Positions 23,638 through 33,644 of a stretch of DNA of 64,000 bases are shown one piece after another; the first letter of the stretch is position 1; each line of letters opens with the position of its first letter. Location: contig CM043944.1 of assembly GCA_014529385.2 (NCBI GenBank), positions 93,454,476 through 93,518,475 of the forward strand, written 5' to 3'. Origin of the DNA: Adiantum capillus-veneris. Its lineage: Eukaryota > Streptophyta > Polypodiopsida > Polypodiales > Pteridaceae. The notes under the pieces were generated by a model. That model was not told where the DNA came from. It was given only the letters and a program-made list of their open reading frames with translations, and did no database searches. Made by a program: the position numbers and the translations under genes.

Positions 23638-24720
23638 AGCTATGCTTCACAGTAGTTTACTTTCTTGGGAAAAATTCGACAGAGTTTCCCCTGTAAACTA
23701 ACCTCTGAACCAATATCAACCTATCAAATGAACCAAGAAAGCTTCAGATTCTGTAGAAATTTCGGCAGAGTCTCCTTTGTAAAATGGCTCTGGTGTACTA
23801 AAAAATAGACCAAAAACAGCTCAAAAAACCACTGTCTCTCTAACACTGTAAGCTGTGGGTAAATCTGTTTTGCACCTGTACTATCTCTCACTATCCTGTC
23901 ACTATCCTGTAAGCATAGACTGCGACAATGCCTCAACAGCAGTAAAGCAAAGATGCAATCCCAACTGTCTAACTCACAGTCAATACATCCTAGCTGCCTA
24001 TCTAAGGTTGCTCGAGGGATCGCTCCAAGACCTGTATCACCGAAATGATCTCAACATTCGAGAATCCCCCAGCTCAATAAAACCTCACTCGACCCTCAAC
24101 AAAGGCTGCAGTAAATCTGACAGTACATAGACTTCCCAAAAAGTCACACATCCACAAATTTCCTACTTTATGCTGTAACCGCTGCGACGGTTGTTTGCTG
24201 CGTGACTCACAGCCAGCAAACCCTCAACAGACATACATCATCTCTGACAATACATCCCATGTGGAAGTACCTGCAATGTCAGGATGAAATCTAGAATATC
24301 AAGCAGCAAACACAAGCTACCTGATGAACTAGTGGATGTCGCCTACAGTCTGTGTGTAGGTGCGTCCATGTCGTATGTGACACGCCTCCAAGAACAGTGA
24401 GCCATCCTTCGTTGTGTAGACAGCCACAAATCAGCACTCTGGAAGTGCAGATATCCTCAGCACCTGTAGTCGTAGGCCGAAACCCCAAATTTGCAGAGTC
24501 AGATAGGCACCCGCCGAGACCACGTAGTCGAAAATGGCCTGCGCAGAACTTTGTCGAAGCCGAACGGTGGCCGAGATGACCTCAGAATGAAATTCTGAGA
24601 ACACCGAGCTCTTCGAAATTCTCCCACAGAATTTGGAGCCGTGTCTTTGCCTGTCGAATCTCACTCCAATCTGAGCAGGTGACTCTGGCTACCTGAAAAT
24701 GCTGCCCCGAGCCTCGATCT
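23638..24720 (-). other. C1 5' leader
   Basis: About 1.1 kb between primer site and gag start, long for a copia leader. It carries scattered short ORFs but no conserved protein and could hold packaging signals. I see no repeat that explains its length. Confidence 0.6.
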
Positions 24721-24734
24721 GAGCTCTGATACCA
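24721..24734 (-). promoter_or_regulatory. C1 primer-binding site (initiator Met tRNA)
   Basis: The minus strand reads TGGTATCAGAGCTC two bases downstream of the 5' LTR end. TGGTATCAGAGC is the standard complement of the plant initiator-Met tRNA 3' end. Confidence 0.93.
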
Positions 24735-24736
24735 GT

Positions 24737-24927
24737 TGAAGGAGTACGAGCGGAAGTGCGACGCGAGAGAGAGTGCGAGGAGCAGAGCACGATGATATGT
24801 GAACTCGCTCTACTGTAATGTGTAGAGCATAGTGAGTTCTTATTAGGTTTTTACAAAAGAATATGTGTACATACCTGGCGGCCTGCCCACTTACGTGGGC
24901 GACCACATTGGGCTTTATACCCCAACA
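24737..24927 (-). repeat. 5' LTR of C1
   Basis: The minus strand begins TGTTGGGGTATAAAGCCC and ends CTCCTTCA. It is followed by the primer site and is homologous to 19939-20132. Confidence 0.92.
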
Positions 24928-24957
24928 TTATGCTTCTCCTTTTAAAAAAAACTATGT

Positions 24958-24970
24958 GCTCTGATACCAT
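24958..24970 (-). promoter_or_regulatory. Element L primer-binding site
   Basis: The minus strand reads ATGGTATCAGAGC directly after the 5' LTR of L. This gives L an iMet-type primer site, unlike the TTGGTGCC-type site of its host element G1. Confidence 0.8.
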
Positions 24971-25122
24971 TGTAAAGCCCAAAGAGCTTCTTGAAGGATT
25001 CTCCACCCTACCATTCATTATATAAGCTCTTGGCCTTCCATATCCAGAATTCCCTTTCCACATGTAGAAATCAACCCTTGGTCTGGGTCCGTGACCCCCC
25101 TAGGTTTGCCATTTGCCTTACA
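24971..25122 (-). repeat. 5' LTR of element L
   Basis: 152 bp with ends TGTAAAG...CTTACA, containing CTTATATAATG as a TATA box on the minus strand. It is homologous to 13458-13609 and lies next to one copy of the GCACCA duplication. Confidence 0.88.
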
Positions 25123-25130
25123 TGCACCAA

Positions 25131-25827
25131 TGTTAGCGGGTCACCGTGACGGAATTTTGCAACATAGCTATTTGGCACTAACATAATTTGTCAATACTCA
25201 AAGAAGTGACTCAGATCGGGCACAAAGACTCTTTAAGGTTGTATCACCACTCAATGATGGGAAAATCTGCTTATGTCCTTTTTCACTGCTCTAGGTCATC
25301 ATGCCATTTTGTCGACTAATTGGACTTGGATTGTCACAAATTTTAAGGGAAGCTATATTATTTTTAACGTCACAAGTCTACAAAGTCTGGTTGCATTCTG
25401 AGAAGGTACATGTATCATGATCCATCATGACCCAAATCACAAAAATTGCAACAAAACATCCCAAACAAGTTGCCTTACGATCTAATAACACTCTCCTATG
25501 GTCAAAACACCAAAAAATAGTGATTTAAGCACTCAAGTCTAAAGATTAGGCTCGTAGAGGCGTAGTCGCTTTCCACAATGAAATATGCAATGCTTACACT
25601 TAATTGAAAGAGCATGGAAAGAGGACACATTGCAAGTTTGGAAATTAATCTGATTACCCAATTACAAGATATGTTGGTTAAAAATGTGAGTTGAGAAGCC
25701 ACTTGAGCGCACGTACACAAAGTTCTCTTTCTCTTCAAAAGATAAGACCCCTTTTCACATTAAGGTTATTGTTTTTTTACCTAGGGTTTTCTAAATGGGT
25801 AGTGGTTGGATCACATGGGCCTTTACA
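25131..25827 (-). repeat. 5' LTR of gypsy element G1
   Basis: 697 bp; the minus strand begins TGTAAAGGCCC, has a CCCTAGGTAAAA promoter-like stretch and ends GACCCGCTAACA. It aligns along its whole length with the inverted copy at 28921-29664. Immediately downstream on the minus strand is TTGGTGC, the first half of the primer site, cut there by element L. A copy of the palindromic motif lies at 25409-25425. Confidence 0.75.
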
Positions 25828-26338
25828 AATATTATGACATATTTATAAGTCAGGTAATCAACTTGCTACTATGGGATCAAATTTACACATAGTAGAGATA
25901 CACTAGCTCAAAAAATAATAGAGTACAAACACATTAGAAATATGGTTTTCGGCTAAGTGTTCGGCTAGGTGGATGCCCGTATATTGAATCTACCAAACAT
26001 TTAGATCAACCCCACCATTTTGGTAAGACCAAAGTAGCTTGCACTTGCTTTTGTGAAGTTAGGCAAGGTGATGTGTATGTGAGTGCACACTTACTAATCA
26101 CAAGTCAAAAGAGAAAGGGGACAAGTCCTTTCAAGAAAGGAAAGTGGGCACAAGTGTTTGAATATGCAAAGCTGCATTTTTGAGTGTTCATTCCTCATTG
26201 GTACACTTAGTGAGAATTACATTTTGAATTTGAGAAAGTGTAGGGGATGAGTTTAGCAAGAAGGGCTTGTTGGGCTTTTCTCTCCCTCATACTTTCTTTT
26301 TGCCAAGTTTTGAAGGTGAAAATTTAAAATAAAGAAAT

Positions 26339-26375
<37 letters not shown>

Positions 26376-26989
26376 TCTCTCTCTCTCTCTCTCTGGAGCT
26401 CAAGGGATAATCTCCATGCTCAAGAACTTGGCTATGGATGTAAATTTAAGCAAGTGAAAGCTTCATCTTATTCTTCATCATCTCCTACTACTTTATATGC
26501 TAAGCTATGCTAAGAGATTGCCCTTGAGTAAGTGTATATAAATACAATATCTCTTGCTTGAAAATACTTCTTTCATTCTCATCTACCCCTTACTTCTTAC
26601 CTCGTAGTTCTTTCTCTCCGCTAGGGTGTTTAGGGCTTGGAAAGGAGGGTTATACCATGGGATCTTGTAGAGCACTATCTTCTTGGTTCAAGGAAAGCTC
26701 CACAAGAGCACAAGCTATGTTGTAATCAAAGCTCTCTTCGAGAGAGAATTATAATACAAAGACCTTTTGGAGTGGGGACCGGTCCTCATCAAATTATCAA
26801 TCTTAATGATGGAATTCTCTTTGAATTATGTGCATGATTTTAGTTTTTTAATGTGTAAATGTGTAAATGTGCAAATAAATCAGTCTGGTCCAACATATAG
26901 TCTCCTCTTCAGTTTCTCATTAAGAAAACTCTCTCCTTTCATATGTTAAAATTCTACTAAATCTAAAGAAAGACTTAGATTCTCTAACA
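25828..26989 (+). repeat. LTR region of gypsy element J, left end not placed
   Basis: It ends CTCTAACA and is followed by a primer site, so it is a 5' LTR. A GT/CT microsatellite, the phrase GAGCTCAAGGG, a TTATAATA box near 26745 and the segment CCTTTTGGAGTGGGGACCGG match, in order, the LTR at 31788-32790. TGTTCGGCTAGG at about 25958 could be the true start, giving about 1.03 kb. Confidence 0.6.
26342..26394. repeat. (GT)n-(CT)n compound microsatellite
   Basis: About 16 GT units run straight into about 10 CT units inside the J LTR. Confidence 0.97.
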
Positions 26990-26990
26990 T

Positions 26991-27002
26991 TGGTATCGGA
27001 GC
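26991..27002 (+). promoter_or_regulatory. Primer-binding site of element J
   Basis: TGGTATCGGAGC, one base different from the initiator-Met complement, lies one base after the LTR end CTAACA. Confidence 0.8.
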
Positions 27003-28020
27003 TGAGGTTTTTCTTTTCTTCCCTAAGAAGAGAGGTCCTTGATTAATCTATGAAAGGTTGGAGTTTCTCAATGAAATAGGGTAAGTGGGACTGGAATTTA
27101 TCATTGGTTGGCATGCTTGTTTATAGGGTACGGGGAACACCATCAAGAACTATGGTCTTAATAATGGACTCTCTTGAAATTTTCCTACGGATTAACCATT
27201 ATTGACCTATTAGTTGTGCTAGCTTAGAACAATTAAACCCACTCCACTACTCTTTGCAATCAACAATATTCTAAACCACGTGTGTAGTTACTCGAGCGTT
27301 ACTTTTTTTAGGGATAAGAGGAGTAGTAGCCAAAGCTTTGGAAGTGCCAAGGAAAGAGCTAGTATACGCATATACAAGGAAATTTAATCATGGATAACAT
27401 AATAAAGAGAATGTAATATTTTTAAATTGAAAACTTAGATCTAGCTCATGGCATAGCATTTTATGATGGTTGCAGAGTTGTCAACTACCTTGTTGATAAG
27501 TTACAAGAAAAAAATGGAAACCCTATTTTTCAAGTGGAGGTTCAAAGCCAAATTCAAGCCCTTCAAGTTCCTCCAAGTGCTTGAGAAGAGATAATTCCTT
27601 TGAGGCCTCCAAAAGAAGAATCTCTTTGGGTGATGAAGAGGAGATACCAAAAGGACCTCCAAGGGAAACTATTCAATAAAAAGATGTGCATCGTAGACTT
27701 TCAAGGGAGAAGTATGAAAGCGACACCCCTCCTACCTTTGAAAGTGATGTTGCCCCAAGAAGACGATAGGCATGGTGGTCTCCTAGTCCTTAAAAAAGAA
27801 GAAGAAGTTATCAAGTACTCCCTTCCATGCAAATTCATAGAAGGGAGAAAAAAATCCAAGCAAAAGGAAGCAAAGAAATTGATTACCATCCTCGCCTTCT
27901 TCTTCCTCTTCCTCTTTGTCATCACCATCTTCTGACACAGGGGATATCGACTTGTCACCCAAGAGAAAGAAGAGAAGAGGTAAACAAAGGAGTTATGCGG
28001 CATGGAAGAGGTCATGAAAG
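27003..28020 (+). other. Element J leader and 5' gag region
   Basis: It contains a lysine- and glutamate-rich open stretch (27600-27935) that may be the start of gag, but I see no conserved motif. The rest reads as untranslated leader. Confidence 0.4.
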
Positions 28021-28330
28021 CTGAAAAAGTTTAAAGAGGGAGGAAAGACCATCACTTTCCTTACCTATGATGGAATCTTTGAAGCAATTAATAAAGTGTC
28101 AGCTTTGATCCAAAAATTTGACATGGCTTTTGGAGATGAAGATTTCTCAAAATCTTCAAAGCTCCAAAATGTTTCGATGCATTTCGAAAAGTTATCTCAT
28201 CACTGGTGGGCAAGTCTACATGCTCAAGGAGGCTCTAAAAACATGGAAAGCTTTGATGATTTCTATTATGAAGCAATTTCTTGCAAGTGATGCCAAAGAT
28301 GAAGTCCTCATGGAATGATGAAGCTTGAAG
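28021..28330 (+). pseudogene. Element J gag fragment
   Basis: TITFPTYDGIFEAINKVSAL-like sequence is followed by LIQKFDMAFGDEDFSKSSKL and LSHHWWASLHAQGG, the gypsy gag capsid core (the paired W is typical). It ends at a frameshift near 28300, and the zinc knuckle is missing. In an intact element this is the capsid protein. Confidence 0.7.
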
Positions 28331-28399
28331 ATGGCCCTATATGAGTCTATTCAAAAGTATGTGGATAAGTTGGCTCTACCCACAACTTTTTTTTTTTTT

Positions 28400-28733
28400 A
28401 TAGCTTGCTCCTAAGCTAAGGATTTATGAATTTGAGATGGGATATGTAGTACAAGCAGATGGAGCTTTTAAAGGGCAAGAGGCCTTAGTCACTCCATTGA
28501 TTGGGAAGCTAAGGCATGTGCAAAGCTATGTTGACAAAGAAGAATTCTTCATCTCTCCACTCAACAATGAAGATGTTATCCTAGGGGCACCATGGTTTGA
28601 TTGCATGGTTGCCACTATGAAGTTTCCTCATATAAAATTCCTCTTTTCCTATAGATGCAAGGATGTGTCACATGATGTAAACAATGGGGGAACACTATAC
28701 CACTTGTACAAAATCAAACTTTACAAAAAGTAA
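28400..28733 (+). pseudogene. Element J protease, C-terminal part
   Basis: The peptide with EEFFISPLNNEDVILGAPWF, then IKFLFSYRCKDV is the second half of a gypsy retropepsin (ILGxPWF motif). The active-site DSGA half is not present, so a deletion lies between gag and this block. RT does not follow here. Confidence 0.65.
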
Positions 28734-28920
28734 TGAGAAGTTCTCTTTCTTGCTACATGGTGTTAGCAGTCAAGCCAGCCTTGCATCCTTCAAGTTGATC
28801 CCTTCTTCCTTAAGCCTAAAATTGCAATGTACTCTCATTCTTTTTTCAAAAAGCCTTGTAATTATTTTGATCATCTTTGATTGAAAGATGGACAAGCTGT
28901 GAGAAGCTGAGGGTAAAATC
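28734..28920 (+). other. Short linker ending in a purine tract before the G2 LTR
   Basis: It ends GAGAAGCTGAGGGTAAAATC, which could be a polypurine tract immediately before TGTAATGG. If so, the G2 LTR is both the 3' end of one body and the 5' end of the next, a tandem or recombined arrangement. Confidence 0.35.
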
Positions 28921-29664
28921 TGTAATGGTTAGGAGTCCAGTATGGTTTGCCACTAGCCAAGAGAGCCCTAGGTATAAAGTCTAAGTGGGAAAGGAGGAAG
29001 CACCATCAAGTGTTGAAGAGTTCGAAGCGTACGGCTAATAGTGATTTTTCCCTACAACTTGTAATCCACATACCTTGAGTTCTGGTAATGATATTTCAAT
29101 TTTGAAACTTGCAATGTGCTTCTTATTTGACGCTCTTTCATTTAATTATGCTCATTGTTGATTCTATTGTGATTTGTGACTACAAGTTAGAAGGTTAAAT
29201 TTGCTAATTTGAGTGTGTTGACGAGTGTTTTTGGACATTCTGACTATAGGAGAGTGTCCCTAGACCCTAGTGCGACCTATTTGATGTGTTTTGTTGTTGT
29301 TTTTGAGACCAAATTATGATGGATTGTGATTTTGGTGCCTTCTTGAAATGCGAGCAAACTTAGTAGGATAGTGTCAGTAAGTGTCCTTGACCTTCTCCTA
29401 AAGTTTTGTAGCATTTGGACTCCGTTCGAGTGCTGAAACGGATTGATGATTGAGTACGGTGACGTAGGACATAAGTACATTGTCAAATCCAAGAACGAGA
29501 GATTTCCATGTGTTAGGTATTGAGTTATTCCGTCGGCTTACTTATTTGTGTTTGAAAACCTTAAAGAGTCTTTGTGCCCCAGCCGAATCACTTCCCCAAG
29601 TATTGACATTATGTTAGTGCCAAAAATTTATGCTATAGATGTCCGCTGCGGCGACCCGCTAACA
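28921..29664 (+). repeat. LTR of gypsy element G2
   Basis: 744 bp; starts TGTAATGG, has CCCTAGGTATAAAG as promoter box and ends CGACCCGCTAACA. It aligns throughout with the reverse complement of 25131-25827. A primer site of the G1 type follows. Confidence 0.75.
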
Positions 29665-30130
29665 TTGTCACTATTGCCAGAGATAGTGATCCTTAGGTGG
29701 TGAGTGACCGAGTCGTAGCTTTTACTTAGAAACTTTGATTTTGATTCACTTTAGTAGTCAGGCAGCTACACACGAGGTTTAGTGCTTGGTAGAGTTTAGA
29801 AGTCGAGAAATGGCTAGATCTATTCTCGACAGGTAAGAGGATTGTGAGTGAGATAGCCAAAAGCATTTCATTCTATGATTTTCTCAGTACTTTCAGAGTG
29901 CTATATCGTTTTCAGTTTTGACTTCAATTTGTATTGTTTTGTTTGTTTTCCTTTCATGGTTCAATTATGTACTTAGGAGTAGGGTAAGTAGAAACTATCA
30001 CCATCAAATTTGGGTTGAAAGATCAGGGGAAAATTTATCAAAAACCATATTTTGGTTGAAATGACCATAAAACTGTGAAATACTAAAAAATTGACGGTTA
30101 GAACTTCAAAACTGATCAAAACTAAAAAGA
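29665..30130 (+). other. Primer site and leader of element G2
   Basis: Opens with TTGTCACTATTGCCAGAG, a decayed version of the TTGGCGCCxTTGCCGGGG-type gypsy primer site. The leader matches the G1 leader (13456-12900, minus strand) through TGAGTGAGATAGCCAAAAGC. It ends abruptly at the RT fragment that follows. Confidence 0.7.
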
Positions 30131-30139
30131 AGTGCAAAA

Positions 30140-30620
30140 AAGCCATAACCAAACCACACACAGTAAATTTGGAAAGTTCCATGCTGGATTGGTGCAAGAA
30201 GTGAATGAAGATATCCTAAAGACCGCGTTTCGTATAACATTTGGCCTTTATGAATATCTAGTCATGCCTTTTGTCTTGACTAATGCACTAGCCACGTTCA
30301 ATCTTTTAATGGATAAAATCTTTAGACCCTATTCCAAATTCACTGGAGTGTTCTTTGATGATATCATCATCTACTCCAAGTCCTTGGAGGAACACAAGCA
30401 ACATCTCCTGGTGATTTTTCAAGCATTTAGGGAGAACAAGCTTTTTATCAATCAAAAGAAAAGCAAATTTTTCCTTCAAGAGATTAAATACTTAGGTCAT
30501 ATTATCTCTCAAGATGGTATCCGTATGGATCCATCAAAGTTATAGGTAATAAAAGCATGGCCTAATCCAAGGAAATTACATGAGCTAAGAAGCTTTATTG
30601 GTATATGTACATTCACCTTG
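30140..30620 (+). pseudogene. Gypsy reverse transcriptase fragment R1
   Basis: EVNEDILKTAFRITFGLYEYL, then TGVFFDDIIIYSKSLEEHKQHL (catalytic DD present) and EIKYLGHIISQDGIRMDPSKL are RT palm motifs. A stop at 30545 precedes AWPNPRKLHELRSFIGI. The N-terminal RT part is absent and RNase H does not follow. The break to the integrase lies near 30620. It is most similar in the window to R2 (32800-33644). Confidence 0.85.
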
Positions 30621-31390
30621 CAGGATGGTTATCTTCTTCATGGCAATAGGCTATGTGTTACCCACTCCCTTTGTGTGAGAAAGTCATGTATAAATCCGAT
30701 GCTCCTCCCTATGTGGGGCATAGAGACAGTAAACCTACTCTTTGAGGAGTAGAGACATACTTTTATTGGCCTACCATGAAAGTGGACATACAAGAGTATG
30801 TTTCAAAATGTGTGGTATGCCAAGAGACTAAGTATGATAGAGGGAAGTAACCTGGATTATCCCATTTCCAATCCCTAATTCACCATGGGAGAGTATATCC
30901 ATGGCTTTTATCTTTGGATTACCCAAGTCTATCCATGGGAATATAGGAATATGGATATTAGTCGACAGGTTTGGCAAGCAAGTACACTTTATTCCTGTCA
31001 AAAAGACTATTAAGGCACACCAAATGGCAACTCTCTTCACATCCCAGATTTTCAAACACCATGGATTGCCAACATCCATCGTGTCAGATAGAGATCCTAA
31101 AATGACCAGTAATTTCTGGAAAAGTCTCTTGGAAAATCTAGGTACAAGATTGAATTTCTCTTCGCCCACAAACGGATAGCCAAAGTGAGATAGCCAATCT
31201 TAAGATACTTGATCTACTAAAGACTTATGTTACAGAAGTAGATCAACACTCACAATGGAAAAGTACTTACCTCTTATAGAGTATGCATACAATAATAATG
31301 TCCATACTTCTACAGGAAAAGCACTTGCTGAAATCATAGAGGGAATCATAGGCGAGGACGACTATGGTTTCAAGAGAGAGGTAGTGATAT
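30621..31390 (+). pseudogene. Gypsy integrase fragment R1, first catalytic Asp lost
   Basis: The zinc-binding end (EYVSKCVVCQETKYDRGK, near 30810) is followed by SMAFIFGLPKS, where intact families have SMDFI, so the first catalytic Asp is Ala. TSIVSDRDPKMTSNFWK (second Asp present) and DSQSEIANLKILDLLKTYV (Glu present) follow. Several frame changes interrupt it. The product would have inserted the cDNA into chromatin. Confidence 0.8.
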
Positions 31391-31679
31391 AAAATCTAAT
31401 ATCTAACCAACCTAGATGATTTTCTCATAAATTGATCATTTAATGTGGGATAATAAACAGAAACAAGGGTTAGAATACAGACATGTGCTTACGGATCTAT
31501 CTCAACATGGGGCCAATGGTAAAGGGGTCCAAATGAGAGATGGTATGTCAAAGAGCAAGGCTAGCTAATGGATTTCAAAGACCTTAGAGTTAGATTCACT
31601 AAAGACCTCCAATAGTTCATGTGAAAAGCCTTGTACCTTAGGTAAGCTAGGGCTGTGCTTGAGGTGGAAACCTGGCCCA
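31391..31679 (+). other. 3' internal region of element J/R1
   Basis: No open frame or motif. It lies between integrase and the repeat/polypurine region, so it is probably the retrotransposon 3' untranslated part. Confidence 0.4.
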
Positions 31680-31773
31680 AGTTGAGGTGCTTGTCGTGCT
31701 TGCTGACTAAGGTGCTTAAGGTGCTTGAGGTGCTTAATGACTAACGTGCTAAGGTGCTCCACGACTAAGGTGC
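31680..31773 (+). repeat. AAGGTGCTT tandem repeat cluster
   Basis: At least six degenerate copies of a short unit such as GACTAAGGTGCTTRAGG directly upstream of the polypurine tract. Confidence 0.8.
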
Positions 31774-31787
31774 TTGAGGGGATAAGG
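31774..31787 (+). promoter_or_regulatory. Polypurine tract before the R1 LTR
   Basis: TTGAGGGGATAAGG sits immediately before TGTTACAC, marking the start of a 3' LTR on the plus strand. Confidence 0.7.
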
Positions 31788-32213
31788 TGTTACACAAATT
31801 CAATGCATATCCCTACACAAGGGGAGGTGAGCCCTCATTGTAGGGGCTAGAGAGAGAACACGCACACCCTCACACAAGGCAAGCTTGGTACAAAGAAATA
31901 AAATAGGACACTTGTCAAGCTTCTCTTCATGTTTCCCTCATCATGTGCCTAAAGCCTATTGGTTGGCCTCCCAAGGGGTCCAATGATAATTTAGTTAATT
32001 TAATCAATTGTCTATGCATTTATCAAGTCCTCTCTCTCAAAGGGAAAAGGGGGACACTTGTCCCAAGGCTACCCTTGTTGCTTGATATGCACTAAGCCTG
32101 TGATTGGCCAAGCTTGAGGAGGTCCAATCATGTGCAAGATAGTTCTAGAAGAGGGGGTCAACCAAAGCAAGGAGGGGCTAGCTTGGAGGATATACTCTCC
32201 CACACATACACAC

Positions 32214-32258
<45 letters not shown>

Positions 32259-32790
32259 GTGTGAAGTGTAAAGTGCAAGAGCTCCATCTCCTTCTCCAAG
32301 CTAGTAGAGAGCCTACACCAACACTATTGGCTATGGAATGCAAAATCCAACCAAGAGTCATGCTTCAATGCTTAAGCTTGCAATCGTCTCCTTTTTCATT
32401 ACTATATCCTATTATGCATGCTAGCAAGAAGAGTGATGATAAGTGAGGAACTATTTCTTTTTCCTATGAATGATTCTTCTTCCTCTTCCCTATCCTCATC
32501 CCCCGCTAGCTCTCTCCACCTTTGAAGGTGTTTGAGGCCTTCGGACTGAGGCTGGGGATGGTTAATGATTTTCACAAAGTCTATGTTATGCTCATGATGC
32601 ATGAAACTTTCCATCTTCATTGCATCACCTAGGTCACAAGGAACACAAAGATTGTATTGTACCAAGTCTCTCTTGATGGGAGAATATATAATATAAAAGC
32701 CTATTGGAGGGGGGCCCGGCTCCACATAAATCCGGTCCTCAAATGTTGTCAAGTTCTTTAAACTCTCTCTCTTGCAAAAGTATTGTTCAT
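31788..32790 (+). repeat. 3' LTR of element J/R1 (approximate end)
   Basis: Starts TGTTACACAAATTC. It contains a CT tract, GAGCTCCATCTCC and a TATATAATATAAAAG box near 32685, followed by CCTATTGGAGGGGGGCCCGG, the same order as the J LTR. If both belong to one element, J ran from about 25.9 to 32.8 kb and the G2 segment lies inside it. That is inference. Confidence 0.6.
32216..32255. repeat. (CT)n microsatellite in the R1 LTR
   Basis: An uninterrupted CT run of about 20 units at the place where the J LTR has its GT/CT tract. Confidence 0.96.
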
Positions 32791-32799
32791 GCCAAGCTA

Positions 32800-33644
32800 A
32801 TTAAGTATTATGGTTAAGTGGCTATCATCAAAAAAGGATAGTTGATCAAGACATTGTAAAGACCGCATTTTGCACCACATTTGGTCTTTATGAATACATT
32901 GTCATGCCTTTTGGCTTGACCAATGCACCAGCCACATTCAACTGCTTGATGGAGAAGCTGTTCAGGCCTCATCGAACCTTCACTGGAGTGTTCTTTGATG
33001 ATATTATCATCTACTCTAATTCATTAGACGAACACAAGCAACACCTCCAGGTAATATTTCAAGTTTTAAGAGAGAATAAACTTTATGTTAATCGAAAGAA
33101 AAGTGAATTTTTCTTGCAAGAGATTCGGTATTTAGGTTACATTATCTCTCAAGATGGTATCCAAATGGATCCATCAAAGTTAGAGGTAATAAAAGGATGG
33201 CCTAAACCAAAGAATCTTCATGAATTAAGGAGCTTTATAGTTATGTGTGCATACTATAGACGCTTCATAGAAAAGTTCTCACAAATTGCGGGACCATTAC
33301 ATGACCTAACAAAGAAAAGCATTAGGTATACATGGTCTGCTAAGGAGAAAAATGCTTTCGAAAAGCTTAAAGAAAAGCTTATCTCTCAACCTGTGGTTAC
33401 ACTACCGGATCTCTCAAAACCATTTGAGGTCCAATGTGATGCTTGTGGTGATTGCCTTGGAGCTGTTTTGCTTCAAGAAGGGCATGCCATAGGCTATGAA
33501 AGTCGAAGGCTCGACCCTGTTGAGCAAGCTCTAGGCATATACAAAAAGGAACTCCTTGCAGTTCTACATGCCTTAGACTCATGGAAGCACTATTTATTGG
33601 GGACTCCTTTCATTCTGCGAATGGATCACCAAAGTCTTAAGTAA
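32800..33644 (+). pseudogene. Gypsy RT and RNase H fragment R2
   Basis: From LSGYHQKRIVDQDIVKTAF the frame stays open for about 250 codons: FGLTNAPATFNCLMEKLF, TGVFFDDIIIYSNSLDEHKQ (catalytic pair), EIRYLGYIISQDGIQMDPSK, YRRFIEKFSQIAGPLHDL, then RNase H VQCDACGDCLGAVLLQEGHA and YKKELLAVLHALDSWKHYL, ending MDHQSLK. The RT N-terminus and the second half of RNase H are missing. It begins right after an LTR end and stops at an oppositely oriented LTR fragment, so both ends are rearrangement points. Best-preserved gypsy RT in the window. Confidence 0.88.

Larger units (their letters stand above)
19939..24927 (-). mobile_element. Element C1: Ty1/copia retrotransposon with integrase-core deletion
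   Basis: The LTRs are 194 bp (19939-20132) and 191 bp (24737-24927), about 92% identical by eye. On the minus strand the right LTR is followed by TGGTATCAGAGC, an initiator-Met tRNA primer site, and the left LTR is preceded by the purine tract CTTTAAGTGGGAGG. The order gag, protease, integrase zinc part, [core missing], RT, RNase H is that of Ty1/copia. The 5-bp flanks CCACG and TTATG do not match. It sits about 30 bp downstream of the primer site of element L. Confidence 0.92.
13458..25122 (-). mobile_element. Element L: chromovirus-like gypsy retrotransposon, with nested insertions
   Basis: Both LTRs are 152 bp (13458-13609 and 24971-25122). The hexamer GCACCA flanks the element on both sides (13451-13456 and 25124-25129), each copy one base from the LTR end, as expected for a target-site duplication. 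On the minus strand the order is LTR, iMet-type primer site, [C1 insertion], leader with a solo LTR, gag, protease, RT, RNase H, integrase, chromodomain-like tail, polypurine tract, LTR. Without insertions it is about 6.0 kb, normal for a chromovirus. All frames carry many stops, and LTR identity is only about 80%, so it is old and dead. Confidence 0.85.

Noticed and set aside
24721-24734. Possible tRNA-Met gene fragments at TGGTATCAGAGC sites
   Set aside because: The sites are short and directly follow LTR ends, so they are primer-binding sites. No cloverleaf is present.
31680-31785. Short regularly spaced repeats considered as CRISPR-like
   Set aside because: Units are degenerate, nearly contiguous and without unique spacers, and the context is a plant retrotransposon.
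32069-32446. ORFs on both strands across the CT tract in the R1 LTR
   Set aside because: Products of the microsatellite and LTR sequence, with no conserved motif.
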